A DNA stretch of 64,000 nucleotides, from contig VDMD01000004.1 in the NCBI GenBank assembly GCA_007026445.1, positions 62,001-126,000 on the forward strand, read 5' to 3'. Shown here in pieces: positions 1-9,350 of the stretch. Position 1 is the first letter of the stretch. Every line of letters starts with the position of its first letter. The stretch is from Schizophyllum amplum. Its lineage: Eukaryota > Basidiomycota > Agaricomycetes > Agaricales > Schizophyllaceae. The notes below the pieces were generated by a model. The model was not told the origin of the DNA and made no database searches. It saw nothing but the letters and a program-made list of their open reading frames with translations. The translations under genes were made by a program, and so were the position numbers.

Positions 1-353
1 TATTCAAGTGTCAGCGGGATTCGGATGTGATGGATAGGTTGAACCTGGTTCTGACGAAACAATGGAACGCTTATAGCCAACGCGACTCACCTGTCCCACA
101 CGCAAAGTCCAGGATTGCAGTGCTGTCTTCGTCGAAGGGGTACGCCTTGAGGAAGAGGGAGGCGAGCCTGATTTGGGATATATCATATATCAATATTCGA
201 AGGAGGCGCAAAGGGAGGCGCAAAGAATCTGGTGAGCTACCTTCTCGTAAGTTCAATGGCGTGAGGCTTCGTATCGTAGGTCTCTGCAACGGAGTCAAAG
301 TAGGCTTTGTTGGCTTCGACTATGTGTTGCGCGTCGGGAGTTACTGCGGACAT
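1..353 (-). CDS. SAM-dependent methyltransferase, class I (5' part only)
   Basis: The gene runs leftwards off the window edge. Exon 1 (353-241) starts at the ATG at 353. Exon 2 (167-91) follows a GT-AG intron, and a second intron (GTGAGT at 90) continues past base 1. The joined peptide has an N-terminal stretch ANKAYFDSVAETYDTKPHA and then SAM-binding motif I, ILDFACGTG, typical of small Rossmann-fold methyltransferases of the UbiE/Coq5-like type. The substrate cannot be told because the acceptor-binding half is missing. Start choice: this ATG lies just before the conserved NKAYFD segment; an upstream in-frame ATG at 419 is possible but adds only unconserved residues. The family call is seen directly; any specific role would be a guess. 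Confidence 0.7.
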
Positions 354-716
354 GATGTGTATAGCAGTAGCGCTGCAGATGGGACTTTGAAAAGGCTGAA
401 GTAGAGATAATTTTTTCAAAGTACTGAAAGCCTGGATGGAGGTTGAAGTTGAAGTTCAGAGGGCCGGCGTTTGCCGGAACTTCACGCGCGTCAAACTAAA
501 TGACGGCATGCGCACTCGCGCAGTTCAGCGTCTCTGCAGTCGCGATTTGCGAGCAAAGGCACATGGGTGGATGCAGACGACCTCGTAGATCACAAGAACC
601 AAGGAAGACGTTGCGGAGCAATAGACTACAATATGGCATTAGGAGTTGTGGTCAGCACGTAGGTACCTCAAGAGATGTGGGGAGTGACGGGTGTGCACGA
701 GCAGCTGCGTACTCGC
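354..716. other. Intergenic, no gene seen
   Basis: The stretch lies between the methyltransferase start and the stop codon of the Mgr2-like gene. Open frames here have no conserved features and overlap probable 5' and 3' untranslated sequence. No repeat or RNA gene was recognised. Confidence 0.5.
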
Positions 717-1285
717 TCACGAACGGCTGCGCCGGTCCTGCGCCCAGCGCGCCTGCATGACTGCCAGCGGGGTCACATTGACGGGTACGCGACCCTGGAC
801 GGGGAAGTCCAAGGCGGTATCGTTGCGAATGACCTGTTATACCGTCAGTACCCTCGTGAAGGATGTGGGAGTTCGGGGGATGCATTGGTGTGTAGATGTG
901 TGGGAGGGCATACTCACTGAGCCAACAGCCAAAAAGAAGGAGAACATGCCACCACTAGCAAGCATGTACTGGGACAGCGTCGAGAGCGCCCCGCGCGGGC
1001 CGGCACCACCGCTGGAATACCTCAGTTAAAGCTCATTTCTCAGGAACATACAACGCACCGAAGGATAGTATAAGACCCAAAGATGAAGCCAGTCGTCATC
1101 CCGACTCCTGCGCCCATTATGAAGCCCATCCTAAAGGGGACAATAAGAACGCGCTCGGTAGGGCATGGTCTGTAATTCCTCACTTCACTGCACAGAAAAT
1201 ACATATTTCAGCTTCGCGCAGCGCCCCCTAGCAGAGTCAGATACGCACTCTTCTGCCATACGGACGGTTCTTGGCTGCGCTGCAT
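717..1285 (-). CDS. MGR2: Mgr2/ROMO1 family mitochondrial inner-membrane protein
   Basis: Four exons (1285-1245, 1130-1059, 1011-918, 833-717) join to 107 residues. The protein has two glycine-rich hydrophobic segments, MGFIMGAGVGMTTGFIFGS and GGAGPRGALSTLSQYMLASG, the pattern of Mgr2 (yeast) and ROMO1 (human). In yeast Mgr2 couples TIM23 to the motor and acts as a lateral gatekeeper for inner-membrane sorting. The start was chosen because the short N-terminus ending SVWQKSAMG aligns with the family's aromatic-x-K/R-x-K-MG stretch. That requires donor GTATCT at 1244; using the nearby GTGCGT at 1248 would break the frame or force another start. The first exon is the least certain part. The gene is divergent from PEX10 with only 117 bp between the start codons. 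Confidence 0.8.
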
Positions 1286-1402
1286 GGCTCCTGCCGGTCC
1301 TCTGCACTTCGTCGCGATCGCGTTGAGAGAAATGCAAGTCTGTTGACCCGTGTTTTCGGCCGCAAGGTGGGCGGAGAGAGCTCCGGGCCGGACAGCCGGA
1401 CC

Positions 1403-2722
1403 ATGTCTTCGTCGTCCGCGCCATCGTTCCCTCCAGCGCAGCAGGCCCAGATCAGTGAGTTAGAACCTGGACTTAGCGGGCAGGAGATTGACCGTGCTGA
1501 AGTCAGGGCAAATCAAAGGGACTTGTACCATGTCGCGCTTCTGCGAGAACAGACGGAGAATGTGACAAGAGCATGGCTTGGTCAGTTTGTTGCTTTCGCT
1601 TGCGTCTAGACTTGCTGAGAGAGGTACAGGGAACCGCTCGGTACTACGATGGGACAAGGAACTTGAGCTCCTCGTCAAGCTCGTCTATTTTGGCCTGACT
1701 TCCGGTCGAGGTGTGTCTCAAGCTCGTGATTCAGGCATACCGCATTCGCTGACCACCGCAGCCACCCAGACGCTCGGCGAGGAATACACCGACATTTGGG
1801 CTGAGCGCGACGGCTCTGTACCCCCCTCCACTGCGGCTCGCGCACTCCTCGTATTGCTGCCCTCTCTTCCACCATACGTGCTAGCGAAAGTGAGCGCGCA
1901 TTGGAGAGGCAGTACGCTGCTTCGCCGCGCGTTGACCAGCCTCGAAGTCTTACATGAGATTAATCTCGCTGTATTCTATATCTGGGGCCGCGGAGGATAT
2001 CATGACTTGTGGAGGCGACTGCTCAAAGTCGGTCATGTATGTGTACCGGCTGTTGCTGCACACGAGTCCCGCTGATCATCCGCCCGCACAGATATCCTCA
2101 ACGCCAGAGAATCCTCACACTCGGCCCCCTTCCTACTCGCTTTTGGGCGTTCTCATTGGCATGCGCTTGATCTACCGCCTCGTCTCTGCTCTCCGCTCCC
2201 GCCGCGCCGCAGCGGACCCGCCTTCCAACGAGAAGGGCAAGGCACGACAATCGACCTCGAACGACTGCTCCCTCGATGACCGCTCCGTGTCCGAACTGGT
2301 ATCGCAGCAGTCAACGGGTACCCCTCCTTCTCTGCGTGATTCCTGCCAGACGCTCACCCGTTCTCTTTTGCAGAGGACGATGAACTACCCCGGCCTGAGG
2401 AGGACGAGTGCACCGCGTTGGATCTCTCTGCCATACCAGACGACTTGCGCTCTGGACGCAACTGCACGCTATGCCTGGAAGAGCGCATGAACAGCACGGT
2501 GACGGAATGCGGCCATCTGTTTTGTTGGTCGTGTATCGTGGGATGGGCTAGGGAGAGGGTGAGTCCGAATTTGCCTGCCCTCGCCCAAACTCTGGCCCCT
2601 CCATTCGCCTTGAACTCAAACGGTGCATTTCGCATACTGACCTCCCCCTCTCGCAGAACGAGTGTCCACTGTGTCGGCAATCTCTGTCCTTGGGGAAGCT
2701 CTTGCCGATATACAACTTATAG
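1403..2722 (+). CDS. PEX10: Peroxin-10, RING ubiquitin ligase of peroxisome import
   Basis: Six exons (1403-1580, 1630-1710, 1762-2036, 2092-2317, 2374-2558, 2657-2722) give 336 residues, the usual Pex10 length. The N-terminal half carries Pex10 signatures [25 protein letters not shown] and [18 protein letters not shown], covering the membrane-spanning region. The C-terminus is a complete C3HC4 RING: CTLC, then C-G-H, C-x2-C and CPLC at about residues 275-325. Known role: with Pex2 and Pex12 it forms the peroxisomal membrane retrotranslocation channel and E3 complex that ubiquitinates the Pex5 receptor. All junctions are in phase without edits. A region rich in Ser, Lys and Asp (around residues 195-240) separates the membrane part from the RING. 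Confidence 0.93.
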
Positions 2723-3046
2723 TCGACCTGGCTGGTTTTGTTTCGGCTTCCATAGCCCAGCTGCACATCGCCCGACCTGACTCCGCCGACAGAAGGCCCG
2801 CTGTTCAGGAGCCCGCTCTGAGGCATTGATCCCTCCTATGTATTGCCCGGCCGTGTAGTTATCTAACTTATTGCTTTTGGAATGCTTTTTCTTCTGCATT
2901 ATATCAGTACCGCAGCAACGCTGGCCACGGGAGGCCACCGAAGCATCACTAGGGAGCTAGTGCGCGCCTCATGCCGGCCACCTGCCCGCAATGCGCACGT
3001 CCAGCGTTCTCGGCGCCTAATCGCATCTTGCTCATCGACCCCCATC
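2723..3046. other. Intergenic: PEX10 3' end and promoter of BTB gene A
   Basis: No gene. A short inverted repeat, CACTAG-GGAG-CTAGTG, sits near 2945-2962. The last 100 bp resemble the matching stretch before BTB gene B (shared GCGCCTCATGC and CCATCATGTCG around the start), so promoter and start were probably duplicated with the gene. Confidence 0.45.
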
Positions 3047-4768
3047 ATGTCGTCCGCACCAGATCCGGCCCCGCCCACTCGCAGCCAGGAGTACTACCTG
3101 GAGGAAGGAGATGTCATCGTGAGGGTTAGTCGTGAGTTTTGCTTCCGCTTGCGGTCATATTGACGAACGGGATTACTTTCAGGTCGAGGACACACTGTAT
3201 CGCTTCCACTCCTACCACCTTCAGCGGGCTACGACATACTTTGACAAGCTCCTCGAAAACACGCCGCCAGCTAGTTGGCAGTCTAGGGGCGGGGGCGATG
3301 TGGACGAATTCCTTATAGTGATTGACGAAGTGGAGGCGACCGACTTCGAAGCCTTACTCTGGTTCTTCTACGAGTCGGGCTACCGATGGTGGGCTGTTAG
3401 TATCCGATCTGCGGCGTCTTCTCACGCATTCCCCAGGTCCTGCTTGGTCGACAAGTCCTTCGACGAGAAATGGAAATCCACCCTGCTGCTCGCTGAGAAG
3501 TTTTCCATGGACGAGGTCGCAAAAGTCGCTTGCTATGCCTTGCATCGCGCAAGCGCTGCGCTGGGCGATATCTACAAAATTGCGCTTTGCGTACGACATG
3601 GTCTCAGCAAGGAGTGGATACGAGGGGAGATGGAACGAGTGATCTCTCGCAAGGAATGTCTTTCCGCGGATGAAGCGCGCCAACTTGGCTTCGAGATGAC
3701 AACAGTATTGGCGGACGCTCGGGAAACGAGCGCGCGCTTGATACCAAAGCCTTGCAAGGATACTAAAATGTGCATACCCTGCGCTACAACCTTCTTGGAC
3801 GGTATTTCGATTCCAAATTATCGATGCCACTTGGGCGTCCATATGTGTGCCAAGGACCGCATGCATGCTTGTAAATGTGACTCGACCGAGATTGACAGGC
3901 AGCCCATCATTGACGCCATCGACATAACGAGCATCGACCGTACGCATACTTCTCACTTGGTCGGATCCTGCTAACTGCCTTGCTCAGAAAACCACCTCAC
4001 TTCTGGAGCAAGCTTGCAGTCTCGCTGCGATGCATGGGGTTCTGCGCAGGGAGACCTATTCCTAAAGGTACTTTCCCTCTGCGTGAGCTCAGGCTGCCCC
4101 CGTGCTGATAAATCTTCAAAAGGTCGAAGACAAGGTCGTACAGATCCATTCATATCACTTGATGACGGCGAGCAGTGTTTTCACGGACATGCTCGCTTTA
4201 CCTACTACATCTACGATCGCTAGGGAAGGCACCTGGGCGAATCCCATCACACTGGAGGGTGAGAATCTGGACGCATGGAAGAACCTCCTTTGGTTCTTCT
4301 ACGACTCGCCGTATGCATGGTGCGTCTGTCTCGCATTTGTCTAGCGACAGGTCCTCACGTCGAGGTCAGGTCCGAAGAGGTCAAAAGCGATGACATCCCT
4401 AAATGGGAGTGCATCCTGGCATTATCAGAAAAGTACTGCATGAAAGGCATCTGCCAAGTCGCAGTGTACGCGCTTGACCATCATAATGCCCTTACGTCCG
4501 TCCGAAAGATAGGCCTTTGCGTTCGACACAATATTGACGGCAGTTGGATGGCGCAAGCACGTCGGGCTGTCTCAGAGCGCGCGGAGAGCCTCACCGCACA
4601 AGAAGCAGAAGAACTGGGGATACCGCTCGCAATGGCACTCGTGAAGGACAGAGAACAGTATTTGCGCGCCCTGATGAGGTACGCATCGCCTTCTGGCCGT
4701 CGTTTCCCTTTGTTTGTTTGCTCATTCCGGGCAGCAAGCTCAAGAGTCGCAAAATCGCCAAGAAATGA
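3047..4768 (+). CDS. Double BTB/POZ protein, copy A (BTB - Cys/His linker - BTB)
   Basis: Seven exons (3047-3124, 3183-3388, 3437-3939, 3988-4067, 4123-4319, 4370-4678, 4735-4768) give 468 residues. Residues about 20-230 form the first BTB unit (EEGDVIVRVEDTLYRFHSYH, LLWFFYESGY, WKSTLLLAEKFSMDEVAKVA), and about 290-450 a second (VEDKVVQIHSYHLMTAS, LLWFFYDSPYAW). Between them lies a linker with CIPC, C-x6-C and HACKC. BTB domains normally mediate dimerisation or cullin-3 binding; no partner can be inferred here. Every intron has the same position and phase in the neighbour at 5005-6748, so the pair arose by tandem duplication. The two halves of each protein also resemble each other, indicating an older internal duplication. 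It might instead be two genes per copy, but the linker exon joins them in phase. Confidence 0.75.
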
Positions 4769-5004
4769 TCTCGATCGAATGTTACTGTGGGTTGGACTAC
4801 TAAGTACTGCTGATTGTGTACTCGTAGTAGACGCATACTTACAAGTTATGCATGCGCACATCGTCTCGTCTTCACTCGTGCTAGTATATCGTTACCGAAA
4901 CATCATATGGACGTGTACGCGCCTCATGCTAACCACTGGTGACCGGTTGACCACCTGCTCGCCACGCGCAACCGGCGCTTATACAATTTTCTTCTTGGTC
5001 CATC
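4769..5004. other. Intergenic between BTB copies; promoter of copy B
   Basis: The 236-bp spacer shows partial similarity to the region before copy A close to the start codon. No separate gene is visible. Confidence 0.4.
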
Positions 5005-6748
5005 ATGTCGACCATGCAAGGGTCGATGATGGCCACTCACAGCGAAGAATACTACCTAGAGGAAGGGGATGTCATCGTCAGGGTCAGTTGTGTCGCGAAT
5101 CTCACGGCGGGCGCAGGCAATTGCTGAACGTGTTCTTCACGCGTCCGTCACTGTACTGTTAGGTCGAGAACACGCTTTATCGCTTTCACTCCTACCACCT
5201 TCAGCGGGCAACAACCTATTTCGATAAACTTCTCCAACTCGAGGGCGACGTAGACAGGTCCCCTATCGTGCTTGACGGCGTTCGTACGAGCGACTTCGAG
5301 GGCTTGCTATGGTTCTTCTACGAATCTGGCTACACTTGGTATGAGATATTTCTTTGACGTCTGGCGCGTACTGTAGCTTATAATCTGGCAGGCAGGGCTT
5401 GATCAAGGGTACGAAAAACATTGACAAGACCTGGAAGTCCGTCCTATTACTGGCCGAGAAATTCTCCATGGTTGAGATCGCAAAAGTGGCCTGCTACGCT
5501 CTTCATCGCAATGGAGCCCCTTTGGGTGACGCTCGCAAAATTGAGCTATGCATGCGCTATGGCTTGCCTGACGCTTGGATGGACCCGCACCTCAAACGAG
5601 TGCTCACTCGCGAGGAGTCGCTGTCTGCTCAAGAATGTGGCCAACTTGGCTTTGCGGTGACGGCGCTTTTGGCAAAGTCTCGCGAGCTGTACCACCACGC
5701 GCAAATGGACGGACGCACATCCTGCCCTTCTCCTGCGGCGTCGTGCTCTCAATGCACTGATACGGAGGCCGTCGTTTGTCTGCAGGGCCTCGTTCACGTA
5801 TGTGACGCAGATGTCAAGCACCACTGGAGCTGTCCGGAAAGGGCTTCCGCATTACCCCTACGAACAGAGTTCGTAAAGGATATCTACGAAAACTTGTCTA
5901 AACTGCGTGGTGCGTCTTCCGCAGAGTCCATATGACTGTTTTCTCGCAGCTGAGGATCTCACCATCAAGGGCAACTGGAGCGCGTGTCTGCAAAATCGCC
6001 TCCCAGTGTGCGAGGACCTGAACAGGGAGACACGTGGTTCATAGTGAGTCTGCCGCCACTGTCCTTCTGGCTTTGGTCAGGCAATCATTGACGCTGCTTG
6101 TTAGGTTGAAAACACCGTTTTCCGCCTGCATTCGTTCCATCTGATCAAGGCCAGCCCCGTCTTTGCAACTATGTTCACTCTCGCAGGGAACACGGATGAC
6201 AGGGACCAAGGGCACTCCCCGGACGACCCGATTAGACTCCGCGGTGATACCGCGAAGTGCATGGACAGCATGTTGTGGTTCTTTTACGACTCGCCGTACG
6301 AATGGTATGCTCATATCATCCTTGTTCAGCTCATATCTGACACCTATATCTGCAGGTCAGAGCATGTCGCGCCCGAGATGGCGAACAAATGGGAGTTCAT
6401 ACTGCAATTCGCCAAGAAGTACGACATGGCCGACGTGTGCAAAGTCGCTGTGACCGCGCTAAACCATCACGGCGTACTCAGCCCCGTCCGGAAAATCAGT
6501 CTTGCTGACGTGCATGGCATGGGCGACGCTTGGGCAAAGAAGGCCTACGATTTCGTCTGTCAACGAGATGACAGCCTGACCGTGGACGAGATGAATGAGC
6601 TCGGGACGCTGCTCACTGTCAAGATCGTCAAAGCCAGAGAGCAACGACTGAGATCGCGGCTAGCGTATGTGCACCTCTCGCTTCTCTCTCACTATGACTC
6701 TCATATATGTCTGTACACAGAAAGGGCGGCAAGGTGTCGTGGGCGTAG
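5005..6748 (+). CDS. Double BTB/POZ protein, copy B (BTB - Cys/His linker - BTB)
   Basis: Seven exons (5005-5082, 5163-5338, 5392-5909, 5955-6043, 6105-6304, 6356-6664, 6721-6748) give 465 residues. The first BTB unit starts with the same EEYYLEEGDVIVR as copy A. The second begins VENTVFRLHSFH and contains SMLWFFYDSPYEW. The linker carries CSQC, C-x7-C and HHWSC, keeping the Cys/His spacing of copy A although its other residues have diverged. Exons 1 and 6 have exactly the same length as in copy A (78 and 309 nt). The exon-4 acceptor was set at CTGAG|GA because it keeps the frame into the second BTB; the nearer GCAG would end in the wrong frame. Function unknown beyond the protein-interaction fold. 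Confidence 0.75.
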
Positions 6749-6873
6749 TTACATCCACATCCAATCCTTCGTGGAAATGTAGGTGAAGGGGACGAAATCG
6801 CGTCAACCATCTCGCGCATAGCGATGAATCGGCGGGCTACAGACTACATGCTTATCACATACTATGTCCCAAC
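6749..6873. other. Convergent 3' ends
   Basis: A 125-bp gap between the convergent stop codons of BTB copy B and the Ser-rich gene. No feature recognised. Confidence 0.5.
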
Positions 6874-8839
6874 TTATACACCGTTCCGCCACGTCCCAGC
6901 GGGACGTCGGATGCTGGAAGCCAGCACCCTCCCTCCAACACCTGCCTTGGCTTCGCGCGCGCGATTCGCTGCCAGTTCCATACCCATCTCCTGCGCACGA
7001 TCTCTGGCGGGGGAGACACCCACGACAGGGTCGCGCGCCGCCGCTTTCCTAACCACGCTGTCCTTCTTGTCCACCGCCTTCGCAGGCGCCTTTGGAATTA
7101 CAGAGGATGTTTGCGTGACTGTAGCTGCCTTCCCGGTGGTACCCGACAATCTCACGAGGCCATGTTGCGGCAAAGCACTAGCGACTGGTTGTCGTGGAGC
7201 CTTGCCCGCTGCCTGCGCTAATGAGGTCAAAGATTTCTTCTTGATGACCAGTGGCTTCGTCTCGCGTATAGGCCAGCGCGGGCGTGCGGCCATCGATGTA
7301 TGCGGTCGAGACGTTCCCGGAGGAGATGCAAGCGACGCCGCACGAAAGGTATTCAGTGATGAAGCAGGACGAGCGGTGCTCAGGGCAGCAGTGGCACGTG
7401 TCGACGAAGGGATAGCACGAGCGGTATTCAGCGACGCAGTAGGATGAGTGGTGCTTAGCGGCGAGGCAGAGCACGGCGGGCTGTCATCGAAAGCGAAGCG
7501 AATCGGACTAAGTGGTGTTGAGACATCCTTCATGCGAGATCGCGCAGGCGAAGCAGCGTACGGCGAAGACGAAGGCGAAGTCGCTTGTTGTGATCTATTC
7601 TGCAAGGGACTGTCCTGCGCTGACGTAGGCGCACGACTCCTATGGGAGAGCGAGCGAGACTGAATGGGCGAATCAGCTTCGTAGGTCCTTTGTAAATGCA
7701 CAGACAGCGGGCTATCGACCGCCTTCAGCGCAGAGGACACAGTGGGCCGGCGGAGGCGAGTTGCCAGCGCCTTTTGTGGCGTCGAAGGCAAGGCTGGAGG
7801 TGGCGGTGAACTCGATGTGGAAGCTGAACAAGCGTCGCGGAGCGCAGTCAAAGAGCGAAAGCGAGAAGGCGACGACAGACGAGATGGCGACGACAACTGA
7901 GCACGCGAAGTTTGAGTGACATGAGAGACATGCTGCAGCGTGTCTGGTCCGGACGAGATGCACTTGGTTGATGTAGACGCCTTGGTGGGTTCCCGCGTAG
8001 GCCTCGTCGGCGTTGAAGTCATGGACGCAGCGCGCGATCTGACAGGGAGGGGAATCCTTGAGGCTGGCGATGCAGACATGGTCGACGTAGAAGAGGATAC
8101 GGACGCAGCAGGAGAGCAAGCGCGAGAACCCAAGTCTTGACTTCCGGATGGAATGACACCGTCAGATGACAGAATATCGCAAATCGCAGAAAGCGCGCCG
8201 GAGAGAGTAGTATCAGAGGTGAAGATCGACGCCAGCTCGTCAGGCGTGGCACCAGCCATGAAGCGGATGGAATCGAGAGAAAAGTCATCACTGAAGCTCT
8301 GAAACCAGTCAACTCAGCGCATATATAGACAGCAGCTGTCACAGGCGCACCTGTGAATCATCTCCTGTAGAGATAGAGCTGCTTGTAGCCCTTTCTGCAC
8401 CGCGGTAACGTTCCAGGAGCGCCTCAACGGCTGCCCGCCGCTCTGGGCTGAGCACGTCCCCCTCATCCAGTCCGACTGACGAGGCTTTAGACGCAGATGG
8501 TGTGATGACATCCTCTCCGTGCTCGCGAGCGCGCCGCTTCCAGAATTGCATAGTTGCTCGTGCGTCCTTCAGAGACTTCTCTACGTTGACTTTCAAGCGG
8601 ATTGCCGACTGGTAGTGGGATGTCGTTCGAGCCCTAGGGGTAGAGAGCTGGTTGTCGGATGGTCCAGCAGACTGTACCGCAGCATTAGGGACCTGTGGCA
8701 AATATCCTTGCTCCTCGTAGTTCGGCTCAGAGACGCCGCCAGAATGAAAGTCGCCGACGGCAGGCTGCTCGGTCTTGAATGATGAGGGCTGGTGATGAGA
8801 GGCATAGGCGAGGGACTGATGCCGCAAGAAGTAGCGCAT
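6874..8839 (-). CDS. Ser/Ala/Pro-rich disordered protein, unknown function
   Basis: Two exons (8839-8351 and 8298-6874) join in phase through GTGCGC...TTTCAG to 637 residues. The N-terminal exon has a mildly conserved-looking block (RTTSHYQSAIRLKVNVEKSL, then ARATMQFWKRRAREHGEDV) that could form a helix; a second ordered patch follows the junction (SDDFSLDSIRFMAGATPDEL, then LSGALSAICDIL). The remainder, about residues 215-620, is low-complexity Ser/Ala/Pro/Arg with short basic clusters, near repeats of the type LSTTHPTASLNTARAIPSS, and a basic KKKSLTSLAQAAGKAP stretch. No catalytic motif, membrane segment or known domain was recognised. The composition suggests a nuclear or cytoskeletal scaffold, but that is only inference. 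Confidence 0.6.
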
Positions 8840-8985
8840 GGCTTGGGTAGAGCTGGTTCGAGGCTAGTTTGATGGTGCAGACGACGACGTGCGGACGCGA
8901 GCCGCGCCGCCGGATCAGCTGACCGTGAGACTTTCATGTGGCGCCAGGTTAACTTCGCTGATCCCTAGTAGTGGCTGTTCCTATG
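8840..8985. promoter_or_regulatory. 5' flank of the Ser-rich gene
   Basis: Sequence upstream of the start at 8839, bounded on the far side by the inverted-repeat element. No defined motif was identified. Confidence 0.3.
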
Positions 8986-9014
8986 TACTGTACCTACCTG
9001 TATGGAAGCAACCG
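8986..9014 (+). repeat. Left terminal inverted repeat (29 bp)
   Basis: Perfect reverse complement of 9208-9236. It marks the left edge of the MITE-like element. Confidence 0.85.
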
Positions 9015-9207
9015 GCTGGGAAGTGTGACACTTGGAAAGTGATGCAACCAGAGCCCCGGCAAGCGGCCCGGCTACGCCGGGCCGCCAAAAATTCCCTTTT
9101 TGGGGGCATTTTTGGCCACAAATTACCACTTTTGGAAGGTGGTTGGGTGCGCGAGGGGGTTGTGACCTGTGACATAGGCAACGCAACCGAGGGCCTGTGA
9201 CCTGTGA

Positions 9208-9236
9208 CGGTTGCTTCCATACAGGTAGGTACAGTA
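9208..9236 (-). repeat. Right terminal inverted repeat (29 bp)
   Basis: Perfect reverse complement of 8986-9014; similarity stops abruptly on both outer flanks. Confidence 0.85.
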
Positions 9237-9350
9237 ATGGGAGCAACTGCAGAAGTACTTATTCTAAACTATAGCCCAATTTGAAAACATACTTAAAATC
9301 TTCTATTTGACTCAGTATCATTTCCCGCAATTTTGCCTTTTGTTCGCCCA

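Larger units (their letters stand above)
8986..9236. mobile_element. 251-bp MITE-like element with perfect 29-bp terminal inverted repeats
   Basis: Bases 8986-9014 and 9208-9236 are perfect inverted repeats of each other over 29 nt, beginning TACTGTACCTACC and ending GGTAGGTACAGTA. The outermost TA could be the target duplication of a Tc1/mariner-type insertion, so the mobile core would then be 8988-9234. The inside holds no open frame for a transposase, as expected for a non-autonomous miniature element. It contains a 10-bp perfect hairpin (9063-9072 with 9076-9085, loop TAC) and a 13-bp direct repeat TGTGACCTGTGAC (9161-9173 and 9196-9208). It sits in the gap between the Ser-rich gene and the aldo/keto reductase gene. 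Family assignment is inference. Confidence 0.8.

Noticed and set aside
500..1029. Several + strand frames opposite the Mgr2-like gene
   Set aside because: They have no family features, and the - strand exons form a clear Mgr2/ROMO1 protein.
2945..2962. Short palindrome CACTAG-GGAG-CTAGTG as a possible operator
   Set aside because: Six-base arms are expected by chance at this window size, and no second copy was seen upstream of BTB gene B.
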